5,063 nt of DNA from Rhizobium sp. LCM 4573 (lineage in GTDB: Bacteria > Pseudomonadota > Alphaproteobacteria > Rhizobiales > Rhizobiaceae): the NCBI RefSeq assembly GCF_001854865.1, contig NZ_MDDW01000026.1, positions 420,623 to 425,685 of the forward strand, in the 5' to 3' direction. The stretch's first letter is position 1; the number at the start of each line of letters is the position of its first letter. Position numbers and translations under genes: made by a program. The notes under the pieces are model-generated. The model did not search any database. It saw only the letters and a list, made by a program, of their open reading frames with translations, and was not told where the DNA came from. This document shows positions 1 to 5,063 of the stretch, piece by piece.

Positions 1-174
1 CTTGTGACGAGAACCGTCCTGCCGACGCAGCCGATCGGCGTAGAATATGCCATCACGCCACTCGGTCATTCGCTGCGGGAGCCGTTTGAAGCGCTGTGTT
101 CATGGGCAGCCGCCAATGGCGACAAGGTCGAGGCAGCCACGCTGCGCTATGACAACGCGAGAAATCGCCGCTGA
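1..174 (+). CDS. HxlR-family winged helix-turn-helix transcriptional regulator, C-terminal part
   Basis: The reading frame is open from the left edge and ends at TGA 172-174, giving 57 residues. It contains the conserved C-terminal half of the HxlR domain: the beta-wing strand (LVTRTVLPTQP, then VEYAIT), the turn PLGHSL, and the final dimerisation helix EPFEALCSWA. This matches the family pattern of an R-x-x-Y/L-P strand, VEY-x-LT-x-x-G-x-x-L and L-x-x-W. HxlR proteins are small (about 110-130 residue) dimeric DNA-binding regulators, several of which respond to aldehydes, quinones or other electrophiles. Roughly half of the protein, including the recognition helix, lies outside the window, so neither start nor promoter can be seen. 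Its 3' end faces the LysR gene (convergent, 119 bp apart). A link to the QorB-like reductase at 1308-2168 is an inference from known neighbourhoods of this family. The family call is firm; the target is unknown. Confidence 0.88.
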   Translation, partial: LVTRTVLPTQPIGVEYAITPLGHSLREPFEALCSWAAANGDKVEAATLRYDNARNRR

Positions 175-293
175 CGATGTCGCTATGACCGCTTCTGGCG
201 CTCAGGCGACGTGATGCCGCTTGCAAGACGATGTCTGCTTTCAGGCAGGCGCGTGCCAGCCTCTATGACCCGAAGCGGACGCGGCGTCGCGAT
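175..293. other. Short intergenic region between convergent HxlR and LysR genes
   Basis: These 119 bp lie between two converging stop codons. I see no convincing gene and no stem-loop followed by a T-tract. The only hairpin-like sequence, GACGC-G-GCGTC at 278-288, has a one-base loop and cannot form a normal hairpin. The 9-mer CGCTATGAC of the HxlR tail (145-153) recurs at 181-189, 36 bp later and in the same frame but after the stop codon. This may be a remnant of a small duplication or chance. Confidence 0.5.
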
Positions 294-1199
294 TCAAACC
301 GTGGCTTCGCTGCGGCAGACATCGATAAACGCGCGTAGCGCCGAGGAAGTGAAACGGCTCGGATAATATAGCCGAGGCCCCTCCAGCTCAGCCCACCAGT
401 CAGGAAGTACAGGAATGAGTGTTCCTGCCCGGAAGTCGCTTTCAAGCCAGTTGCGGAAAGTGCCGATGATGCCCAGTCCTGCTCGCACATAGCTCAAACC
501 CGTGTTCAACGCGTTGACGCTTAGAACAAGGCAGGTCGTCGGCTCTATGTTTGCCGTTTCGTCCCCACGTCGCAACGACCAGGGAATGAGCGTTCCGTCG
601 GACAGTCGATATCTGATCGCGCAATGATCGGCCAGCTCCAGCGGGTTTCCAGGCAGTCCGTGCTGCTTCACATAGGAGGGCGACGCGGCAAGCGCAATCT
701 GCTGCAGGCGAGGACCGATCGGGATGGAAATCATGTCCTTTTGAATGGAATCGCCATAACGGATGCCTGCATCACATCCCGCCGCGATGATGTCGACGAG
801 GTTGTTCTCCACCACGATCTCCACCTGTACCTTCGGGTGCCTTCGCTGCAATTCAACGATCAGCGGCGGGAGGATGTCCGGAACAACCGCACCCGGAACA
901 TTAAGTCTGAGGTGGCCCTGTATGAGGTCCGCCGAATTCGCCGCCTCGAAACAGGCTGCGTCCATTTCGGTCATCAGGGGCTGAATGCGTTCCGCCAGCG
1001 CGTGACCCTGGTCCGTGGCCCGGAGACTTCGGGTGGTACGCAAGAGAAGCGGCACGCCGAGTTGCTTCTCGATCCGCGAAACCGTGGTGCTGACTTTCGA
1101 AGGCGCAATGCCCAGCCGCTTCGCCGCTGCACGGAAGCCGCCCTCGTTCAGCACAGTGAGAAATACCTGGAGATCGTTCGGCGACACATTGTTCTTCAT
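294..1199 (-). CDS. LysR-type transcriptional regulator, CrgA-like subgroup
   Basis: This encodes a 301-residue protein, the usual LysR length. The N-terminal winged helix-turn-helix occupies about residues 6-65. It includes L10-QVFLTVLNEGGF-R23, AAAKRLGIAPSKVSTTVSRIE (helix-turn-helix, about 24-44), and the wing with LLLRTTRSLRATDQG (51-65). The effector-binding domain starts at about residue 95 with GHLRLNVPG and contains DAGIRYGD (143-150), SPSYVKQHG (173-181), the L-x-x-H-C element (189-193), GLGIIGTFRNWL (241-252) and YYPSRFTSSALRAFID (278-293). The YPSR and RAFID features fit the CrgA-like group of LysR proteins. I chose the ATG at 1197-1199 because it is the first ATG and places the DNA-binding domain at the usual distance from the N-terminus. 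The frame continues upstream to a TTG at 1248-1250. The gene is divergent from the reductase at 1308-2168, so it probably regulates that gene and represses itself. The ligand is unknown. Confidence 0.95.
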   Translation of the reverse strand: MKNNVSPNDLQVFLTVLNEGGFRAAAKRLGIAPSKVSTTVSRIEKQLGVPLLLRTTRSLRATDQGHALAERIQPLMTEMDAACFEAANSADLIQGHLRLNVPGAVVPDILPPLIVELQRRHPKVQVEIVVENNLVDIIAAGCDAGIRYGDSIQKDMISIPIGPRLQQIALAASPSYVKQHGLPGNPLELADHCAIRYRLSDGTLIPWSLRRGDETANIEPTTCLVLSVNALNTGLSYVRAGLGIIGTFRNWLESDFRAGTLIPVLPDWWAELEGPRLYYPSRFTSSALRAFIDVCRSEATV

Positions 1200-1307
1200 A
1201 CAGAACAGGCTATTCGAAATGGAGCAGATTATCAACGAAAGGAGTACCAATTAACGTTTCTCCGATACTCGCTATCCGGCGGGTACGTCGACAAAGGGAA
1301 ATATGCC
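1200..1307. promoter_or_regulatory. Divergent promoter/operator region between LysR and reductase genes
   Basis: These 108 bp must hold both promoters and the LysR binding sites. The visible candidates are weak. GATAAT on the minus strand (1228-1233) could be the -10 box of the LysR gene, without a good -35. On the plus strand TTAACG (1251-1256) and TATCCG (1273-1278) are spaced 16 bp apart but match the consensus poorly. TTCGAA (1213-1218) and the loosely inverted GGAG (1241-1244)/CTCC (1260-1263) are possible parts of an operator. I could not identify one convincing T-N11-A dyad. The function is assigned from the gene arrangement, not from a clear motif. Confidence 0.5.
1293..1300 (+). promoter_or_regulatory. 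Ribosome binding site of the reductase gene
   Basis: AAAGGGAA is purine-rich with an AGGGA core (1295-1299), 8 bases before the ATG at 1308-1310. This supports that start over the much longer open frame, which extends upstream through the antisense of the LysR gene. Confidence 0.7.
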
Positions 1308-2168
1308 ATGTTCATCGTCACGGGCGCTTCCGGCAAACTCGGCCGCAAGATTATTGAAAACCTTTTGCTTCACGTGCCTGCCACAAGCATTGGAGCCAGC
1401 GTCCGTGACCCGTCGAAAGTGACAGATATCGAGGCAAGGGGCGTGCGTGTGCGGCAAGGCGATTTCAGCGATGCCGAGGGCCTGCGCCACGCCTGGGCAG
1501 GTGCCAGGCGACTACTCCTGATTTCCTCCAATGCCGCCGCAACAGGTGGCGACCCGTTGGAGCAGCACGCGACTGCCATCCGCGTTGCGCGAGAAATCGG
1601 CGTCGAGCGCGTATTCTACACCAGCCAGGTATCAAGCGCGGCGAGTTCTCAATTTCCACCCGGCAGATGCCACGCAGCGACGGAAGAGATGCTAGCACGG
1701 TCAGGATTGGCCTGGACTGCCATGCGGCACGGCTTTTATGCCGAAAGTGCGCTGATGATGAACAAGCGCGGCTTCGACGCCGGCTCTCTGGAAGGACCGG
1801 AAGATGGCCCGGTCGCATGGGTGACCCACGATGACCTCGCTGCTGCAGACGCCGCGCTGCTGGTCGGGAGGGAGGATATCGATGGCCCCACGCCGCCCCT
1901 GACGGGAAGCGAGACCCTGGACCTTGCCGGTCTTGCGGAAGTAGCCGGAGAGCTTCTGGGCAGGCCTGTCTCAAGAACGATTGTGAGCGAAGAGACCGTG
2001 AAAGCCAGAGCGTGTGCCGCAGGCGCCCATCACGGGACAGTCGCCGTAATGCTGGGATATTACCGCGCGGCCCGTGCGGGAGAATTTGCAGCCACCGATC
2101 CGGCACTTGCCAGGATACTGGGACGGTCACCCGAGACCATGAGGGAGTTCCTGAAGGCAAACCTTTAG
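1308..2168 (+). CDS. NmrA/QorB-type NAD(P)H-binding oxidoreductase (atypical SDR)
   Basis: This encodes a 286-residue soluble protein, the same length as E. coli QorB (NADPH:quinone oxidoreductase 2), and it resembles that protein along its whole length. It opens with a Rossmann beta strand and the glycine motif VTGASGKLG (4-12, G-x-x-G-x-x-G). Arg33 in SVRDP follows the second strand, where it would suit NADPH. GDFSD (51-55) is the adenine-pocket acidic element, and LLLISSN (69-75) is the fourth strand. GVERVFYTS (98-106) follows. TEEMLARSGLAWTAMRHGFYAES (125-147) corresponds to the QorB stretch with EKMLADSG and RNGWYSEN. The C-terminal half (about 190-286) is the less conserved substrate-side domain. 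There is no signal peptide or membrane segment, so it should be cytoplasmic. The likely reaction is NADPH-dependent reduction of a quinone or similar electrophile; the substrate cannot be read from the sequence, and some family members are redox sensors rather than enzymes. Transcription is probably controlled by the divergent LysR protein. Confidence 0.93.
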   Translation: MFIVTGASGKLGRKIIENLLLHVPATSIGASVRDPSKVTDIEARGVRVRQGDFSDAEGLRHAWAGARRLLLISSNAAATGGDPLEQHATAIRVAREIGVERVFYTSQVSSAASSQFPPGRCHAATEEMLARSGLAWTAMRHGFYAESALMMNKRGFDAGSLEGPEDGPVAWVTHDDLAAADAALLVGREDIDGPTPPLTGSETLDLAGLAEVAGELLGRPVSRTIVSEETVKARACAAGAHHGTVAVMLGYYRAARAGEFAATDPALARILGRSPETMREFLKANL

Positions 2169-2183
2169 CGCACCGACCGCTCG

Positions 2184-2211
2184 TTACGTGCACTTGCGTG
2201 CTGGCACGTAA
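2184..2211. repeat. Perfect 8-bp inverted repeat, operator-like
   Basis: TTACGTGC (2184-2191) and GCACGTAA (2204-2211) are exact inverted copies separated by 12 bases. The right arm also pairs with a nearer, imperfect left arm: ACTTGCGTGC (2192-2201) against GCACGTAAAT (2204-2213), 8 of 10 positions, 2-base spacer. The site begins 15 bp after the reductase stop codon. No T-tract follows, so it is a poor intrinsic terminator. TATACT (2213-2218), a good -10 box, adjoins it, as in repressor-covered promoters. A nine-codon frame (2225-2251) beginning MRIQFL follows. I favour an operator or promoter remnant, but a 3'-end stem-loop of the reductase mRNA remains possible. Confidence 0.5.
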
Positions 2212-2253
2212 ATATACTGGGGCGATGCGCATTCAGTTTCTCAAAGCCAAATA

Positions 2254-2263
2254 GAGTATACTC
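2254..2263. repeat. Perfect 10-bp palindrome GAGTATACTC
   Basis: This exact palindrome lies in the non-coding stretch between the convergent reductase and autotransporter genes. It shares the TATACT core seen at 2213-2218. It could be a protein-binding site, or chance in an AT-richer segment. Confidence 0.35.
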
Positions 2264-2308
2264 AAAGAAGACTTGGGACGGTTCCCGTGTGGCCTGCCAT
2301 AGCTATTT

Positions 2309-2347
2309 AATGAGGCTTTCGAGTTAGAGGTCGGTGATAGCTTCATT
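2309..2347. repeat. Imperfect inverted repeat between convergent genes, possible terminator
   Basis: Arms AATGAGGCTTTC (2309-2320) and GATAGCTTCATT (2336-2347) pair at 10 of 12 positions, plus one G-U pair on the plus strand, with a 15-base loop. It lies 35 bp past the autotransporter stop codon and 140 bp past the reductase stop codon, where a terminator would be useful. There is no T-tract on either strand, so it is not a canonical intrinsic terminator. Confidence 0.3.
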
Positions 2348-2381
2348 GGCAAGAGCAGGTTTCCAAAAGTTTCGCCAAGGG

Positions 2382-5063
2382 TCAGAACTTCACGGAAAAA
2401 TCCGCCCGGAAGGCATGGTCGCCGGCATTGCCGGCGATCTGGCCGAAGTAGGAGGCGCCCAGAGAGGCCTTGGCTGAAAGACTGAAATCAAGTCCAGCCT
2501 CAAGCAGCACGGCGTCCTCGGCGATGGGCGCTCCGGCAATCGTGAATGCGTTACTGCCAGCAAATGCGAAACTGGACAACGGCGTTACGTCACCAAAGGC
2601 ATGACGCCAGCCGACCATGCCGCTTGCTGTTGCCTCGATCGCTCCGATACTAAAGCCTGTCGAGGCGCGCAACCCAAGCGTGGTGAAGGTCACGTCCGTG
2701 TCGGAACCGGAGGCTGCAAGTGCGGCAGCACCGCCGTTCTCATTGAAGCCGTCAGTATGGACGTTGACATAGGCAAGATTGCCAAACGGCTCAAAGGCAA
2801 AGCTGCCATGTTCGACCTTATAGCCAAGTTCGCCAAACACCTGGGTCGTTCCGGCGTCGTAATCGGCCGACAGTTGGTCACTAACGCCAGGAAAGGCGAC
2901 GGATCGCAGGGTCTCGATGCTATGCCAACTGTAGGCGGCACCTGCCCTGAAGCCGAGAGCACCCCATTGGGTGCCGCCATAGAGCCCAAGGTGATAATCG
3001 TCGCTGTCGCCCGAGGAGGCGCGCTTATCCAAATCGAAGGACGAATGGCTGTAGCCGGCCACTACGCCAAGTCGCCAGGTTTCCGTGACCAAGCCATCCG
3101 CGCCGATCAGCAGACCGCCGGTTGACCGATCCAACGCCGCGGCATTGCCATCACCGTCCCATTCCGCCCAGGAGCCGAGTCCCTGCATCCATACGGCAAA
3201 ACGGTCGGTGTCCGAAGAGGTTGGGGCGAAGACGTTGGCGCTCTTGCCTTCCCGCGTCAGAGCTTCCTCGGGAACATACCCCATCACTGGCAGCGGCCGG
3301 GCTGTGGTCCCTGCAAAGGCAGCGCGCACCCGGGCTGTTGCGGCTTCGCGCAAAAAGCGGCTGTCTTCCAGCATTGCGCCCTTGATCGAAGCATGCATTT
3401 CGCCAGAAAGCAGATCAAAGGCATCCCTGGCCGTTTCATCGTCGGGCAGACCGACGATCGCGTCATAGATTGGCGTGCCCGGGCCCTGGCTGTCGACTCC
3501 ATCGCCGATCGCACATTGGTTTGCGGTGATTGCGACATCGCAGAACGAAACATCGTTGCGGGTCACGTCGAGATAGATGGCGTTCGGATTGTAGGCGAGC
3601 GCCAGATCGACGAAGGGTGCGTTCTGGTCAAGCGTGTTATAAGTGCCGGTAACGCTGTCAGCGGTGAGGATGGTGTAGCGGGTGCCGACATCGTATCCTC
3701 CTGGTGCCTTGAAAGCAAAAACAGTGCCTCCCTCAATGGTGGCGGCACCCGTCACGTCGATCAGGTCAGACTCGCCGTCTGCTGCTATTTCAACCTCGTA
3801 GGTGGAACCGGCATGCTGTGTGTAGTCGCCGGCGATGCGGAGCGTGCCGATCGAACTTCCCGGTGCGATGGTGCCGCCCGCGGCGACAGTGGTCGTGCCG
3901 ACAGTGCCGGTGCCTTGCAGCCGCGCACCCGACAAGACTTCGAGCGTGCCACCGAGCGTGCCGTTGACGGCGAGTGTGCCGGCATTGACGATTGTCGTTC
4001 CCGCAAAAGCATTGGAATTGCCGGTCAGCGTGAGGGTGCCGGTTCCAACTTTGGCGAGCGCACCGGGGCCGGTAATATCGCCCGCAATCCTCATATCGAG
4101 ATCGACAGTGTCGAACGTTCCGCCGCCCGCTCCTAGCGTGATATTGCGACCAGTGACGAGCGGCGCCGCCCCGCCGGCCAGACGTAGCGTGCCGCCATCC
4201 AGGGTGAGCCCGCCCGAGGCGGCGCCGAGATTGGCGTCGGCTGAAACCTGCAGCGTGCCGTTTCGGATGGACGTGCCACCTGTGTAGCTGTTGGTGCCCG
4301 ATAGAATGAGTGTGCCGGTATCCTGCTTGACCAAGCCATCGCTGCCGTCGATTGCGGCAGCGATCGTGGCGGTCACACCGGCATCGGTGCGGATGATTGT
4401 CTCGCCAGTTTTGGCGGTCAGAGCATCGCCCTCTACGACGTAGCCATTCGTCATGAACTGCATGCCGGTAAAGAAGACGTCGCCTGCAGCATCGTCGACG
4501 GTCACGGTTCCTGCTGCGCCGCCGAAGATGGCAAAATCCTGGTTCCACTGTCCATTTGGAATGCCGTCCGCCTCAGTCCAGTTGCGGTTGGTCGCATCCC
4601 ACACACCGCTACCACCTTCATTGATGCCATTGTCGTGCAGTGCGGCATTGCCGCCATCCCAGAAGCCCAGCTCCGCGCCGACGCTGTTGTTCAGGTTCAC
4701 CTGACCGGCAATCCGTGTCTGTACGAACAGATCGCCGGCATCGACGCCGGCGGGCAGCCCGCCAAACTCCAGCCCGTTGTCGGTCAGCGCGCCGCCATAG
4801 TTCATCAGCCGGTAAACGCCCGGCCCGAAGCCGCCGATGTCGGTGATGTTCAGCGTCCCGTCCAGGGTAAGGTCGCCGGTGACCACGATCAGGTCGTTGA
4901 CGCCGCCGCCAACTACGCCGGCCTGTCCCAGCTCATAATCCAGGATCGAGCCACCGTTGAGGGAAAGCGAGCCCAGTGTCAGCGTGCCGGCGCTCGACCC
5001 CGGCGCCAGGATGCCGCCATCGGCAATGGTCACGTCACCACCAATTGAACCAGAGCCGCCCAG
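2382..5063 (-). CDS. Autotransporter (type Va secretion) with beta-helical repeat passenger, C-terminal 893 residues
   Basis: The minus-strand frame is open from the right edge to TGA at 2382-2384 and has no start in the window. The GTG at 5031-5033 is internal, because repeat-type sequence (LGGSGSIGGD) precedes it in frame. The visible passenger (about residues 1-500) is rich in Gly, Thr, Leu, Asn and Asp. It carries two APGSS-x-GTL modules (about 16-90 and 396-478), a module with FWDGG, GVWDATNRNWT, FGGAAGTVTVD and GYVVEGD (about 134-215), and two autotransporter-associated beta-strand repeats. A linker follows with NQ-C and the family motif LSGEMHAS (about 508-580). The last 273 residues are the outer-membrane barrel, ending in FSVKF with the terminal Phe recognised by the BAM complex. 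The passenger should be exported through Sec and displayed on or released from the cell surface. No catalytic motif is visible, so adhesion or a structural surface role is a guess. The gene faces the reductase convergently and seems functionally unrelated to it. The signal peptide and promoter are outside the window. Confidence 0.95.
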   Translation of the reverse strand: MGGSGSIGGDVTIADGGILAPGSSAGTLTLGSLSLNGGSILDYELGQAGVVGGGVNDLIVVTGDLTLDGTLNITDIGGFGPGVYRLMNYGGALTDNGLEFGGLPAGVDAGDLFVQTRIAGQVNLNNSVGAELGFWDGGNAALHDNGINEGGSGVWDATNRNWTEADGIPNGQWNQDFAIFGGAAGTVTVDDAAGDVFFTGMQFMTNGYVVEGDALTAKTGETIIRTDAGVTATIAAAIDGSDGLVKQDTGTLILSGTNSYTGGTSIRNGTLQVSADANLGAASGGLTLDGGTLRLAGGAAPLVTGRNITLGAGGGTFDTVDLDMRIAGDITGPGALAKVGTGTLTLTGNSNAFAGTTIVNAGTLAVNGTLGGTLEVLSGARLQGTGTVGTTTVAAGGTIAPGSSIGTLRIAGDYTQHAGSTYEVEIAADGESDLIDVTGAATIEGGTVFAFKAPGGYDVGTRYTILTADSVTGTYNTLDQNAPFVDLALAYNPNAIYLDVTRNDVSFCDVAITANQCAIGDGVDSQGPGTPIYDAIVGLPDDETARDAFDLLSGEMHASIKGAMLEDSRFLREAATARVRAAFAGTTARPLPVMGYVPEEALTREGKSANVFAPTSSDTDRFAVWMQGLGSWAEWDGDGNAAALDRSTGGLLIGADGLVTETWRLGVVAGYSHSSFDLDKRASSGDSDDYHLGLYGGTQWGALGFRAGAAYSWHSIETLRSVAFPGVSDQLSADYDAGTTQVFGELGYKVEHGSFAFEPFGNLAYVNVHTDGFNENGGAAALAASGSDTDVTFTTLGLRASTGFSIGAIEATASGMVGWRHAFGDVTPLSSFAFAGSNAFTIAGAPIAEDAVLLEAGLDFSLSAKASLGASYFGQIAGNAGDHAFRADFSVKF
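2385..3203 (-). other. Autotransporter translocator beta-barrel domain (coding segment)
   Basis: This segment encodes the C-terminal 273 residues, the usual size of the 12-stranded autotransporter barrel. It starts at RFAVWMQGLGSW and continues with STGGLLIGADGLV and WRLGVVAGYSHSSFDLD. Then come strand pairs such as YHLGLYGGTQWGALGFRAGAAYSW, FGELGYKVEHGSFAFEPFGNLAYV and TTLGLRASTGFSI, with alternating hydrophobic residues. It ends with FRADFSVKF. The barrel inserts in the outer membrane and is needed for passenger export. Confidence 0.9.
3320..3542 (-). other. Passenger-barrel linker with C-x8-C pair and LSGE-x-HAS motif (coding segment)
   Basis: The segment begins with Cys at 3540-3542 (TGC), followed by Cys at 3513-3515 (TGT) in the conserved TANQ context. 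Leu-Ser-Gly-Glu-Met-His-Ala-Ser follows about 35 residues later (LSGE-x-HAS), then a helical stretch ending near ATARVRAAF. In related autotransporters this region forms helices that lead into the barrel pore. The two cysteines are the only ones in the 893 visible residues. Confidence 0.7.
3630..3878 (-). repeat. Second APGSS-type passenger module (coding segment)
   Basis: This encodes GGTIAPGSSIGTLRIAGDY, then EVEIAADGESDLIDVTGAA and a hydrophobic end near YTILTADSVTGTYNTL. It aligns with the module at 4794-5018: APGSS-x-GTL, a Y-E-x-E/L strand, N/S-D-L-I-x-VTG, and a Y-x-hydrophobic end. Modules of this kind commonly sit at the end of autotransporter beta-helices, shortly before the linker, as here. 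Confidence 0.7.
3960..4064 (-). repeat. Autotransporter-associated beta-strand repeat, copy 2 (coding segment)
   Basis: This encodes ALAKVGTGTLTLTGNSN, then FAGTTIVNAGTLAVNG. It matches the family pattern L-x-K-x-G-x-G-x-L-x-L-x-G-x-N-x-(Y/F)-x-G-T-x-(I/V)-x-x-G-T-L-x-V, one rung of the beta-helix. The GTL tripeptide recurs just downstream in GTLGGTLEV. Confidence 0.8.
4245..4340 (-). repeat. Autotransporter-associated beta-strand repeat, copy 1 (coding segment)
   Basis: This encodes DGLVKQDTGTLILSGTNSY followed by TGGTSIRNGTLQV, the textbook form of this repeat (L-x-K-x-x-x-G-T-L-x-L-S-G-x-N-x-Y-T-G-G-T). SADANLGAASGGLTLDGGTLRL follows, which is the usual continuation. It is homologous to the copy at 3960-4064. 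Confidence 0.85.
4794..5018 (-). repeat. First APGSS-type passenger module (coding segment)
   Basis: This encodes GGILAPGSSAGTLTLGSLSL, a YELGQAG strand, NDLIVVTGDLTLDGTLNI, and FGPGVYRLMNYGGALTDN. It repeats the plan of the module at 3630-3878. It follows repeat-type sequence that continues past the window edge, so more passenger repeats are expected upstream. Confidence 0.7.

Noticed and set aside
175..360. Read-through continuation of the HxlR frame after its TGA
   Set aside because: The HxlR protein already ends at a normal family length after the last helix, and the sequence beyond the stop has no recognisable domain and soon overlaps the LysR gene.
624..1307. Long open plus-strand extension in frame with the reductase, which would make a 514-residue protein
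   Set aside because: It runs antisense through most of the LysR gene, shows no domain sense, and the reductase has its own ribosome binding site and a Rossmann start at 1308.
1465..2232. 255-codon minus-strand open frame over the reductase
   Set aside because: It is rich in Arg, Ser and Pro with no recognisable domain, and it is a frame shadow of the clear reductase gene in GC-rich DNA.
2274..2287. Small hairpin GGGA-CGGT-TCCC
   Set aside because: A four-pair stem without a T-tract is too weak to call a terminator or regulatory element.
3896..4060. Recurring AGCGTGCC-like DNA words that look like a tandem repeat array
   Set aside because: They are codons for the recurring Gly-Thr-Leu tripeptide on the minus strand, without fixed spacing or spacers, so not CRISPR or a separate DNA repeat.
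2601..4287. Several plus-strand open frames opposite the autotransporter (for example 2601-3125, 3393-4136, 3835-4287)
   Set aside because: They have low-complexity composition and mirror the repetitive Gly/Thr coding of the autotransporter; none shows a family motif or a convincing ribosome binding site.
3790..4548. 252-codon minus-strand frame overlapping the autotransporter in another frame
   Set aside because: It is dominated by Arg, His and Cys, as expected of an out-of-frame reading of Gly/Thr-rich repeats.
5031..5033. GTG as the start codon of the autotransporter
   Set aside because: The frame stays open to the window edge with repeat-type sequence ahead of it, and no signal peptide follows the GTG.

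Overview
The window carries four protein-coding genes, two of them cut by its edges. GC-rich coding sequence, an HxlR regulator, a CrgA-type LysR regulator with a QorB-like reductase, and a large repeat-type autotransporter suggest an alphaproteobacterium, most likely of the Rhizobiales (Rhizobium, Agrobacterium, Ochrobactrum or Mesorhizobium type). This placement rests on family resemblance recalled from memory, not on a search.

Layout from left to right. Positions 1-174 (+) are the last 57 codons of an HxlR-family winged-helix regulator. Positions 294-1199 (-) encode a complete LysR-type regulator, convergent with the HxlR gene. A 108-bp divergent intergenic region (1200-1307) separates it from a complete NmrA/QorB-type NAD(P)H-binding reductase at 1308-2168 (+). 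A 213-bp non-coding stretch (2169-2381) lies between convergent gene ends and holds three inverted repeats. The first looks more like a regulator operator with an adjacent -10-like TATACT than like a terminator. From 2382 to the right edge (-) runs the C-terminal 893 residues of an autotransporter, whose N-terminus lies beyond the window.

How the genes may work together. The LysR gene and the reductase gene form a classic divergent regulator/target pair, so the LysR protein probably controls the reductase as well as itself. QorB-like reductases are often found next to HxlR regulators (qorB/ytfH in E. coli), so the HxlR fragment may belong to the same redox or electrophile-response locus. The autotransporter appears to be an unrelated neighbour: a secreted beta-helical passenger with a translocating outer-membrane barrel.

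I see no RNA gene, CRISPR array, insertion sequence or prophage element, and no clear evidence of a new multi-gene system. The most unusual signals are the operator-like inverted repeat with no gene to serve, and the lone cysteine pair at the passenger/linker junction of the autotransporter.
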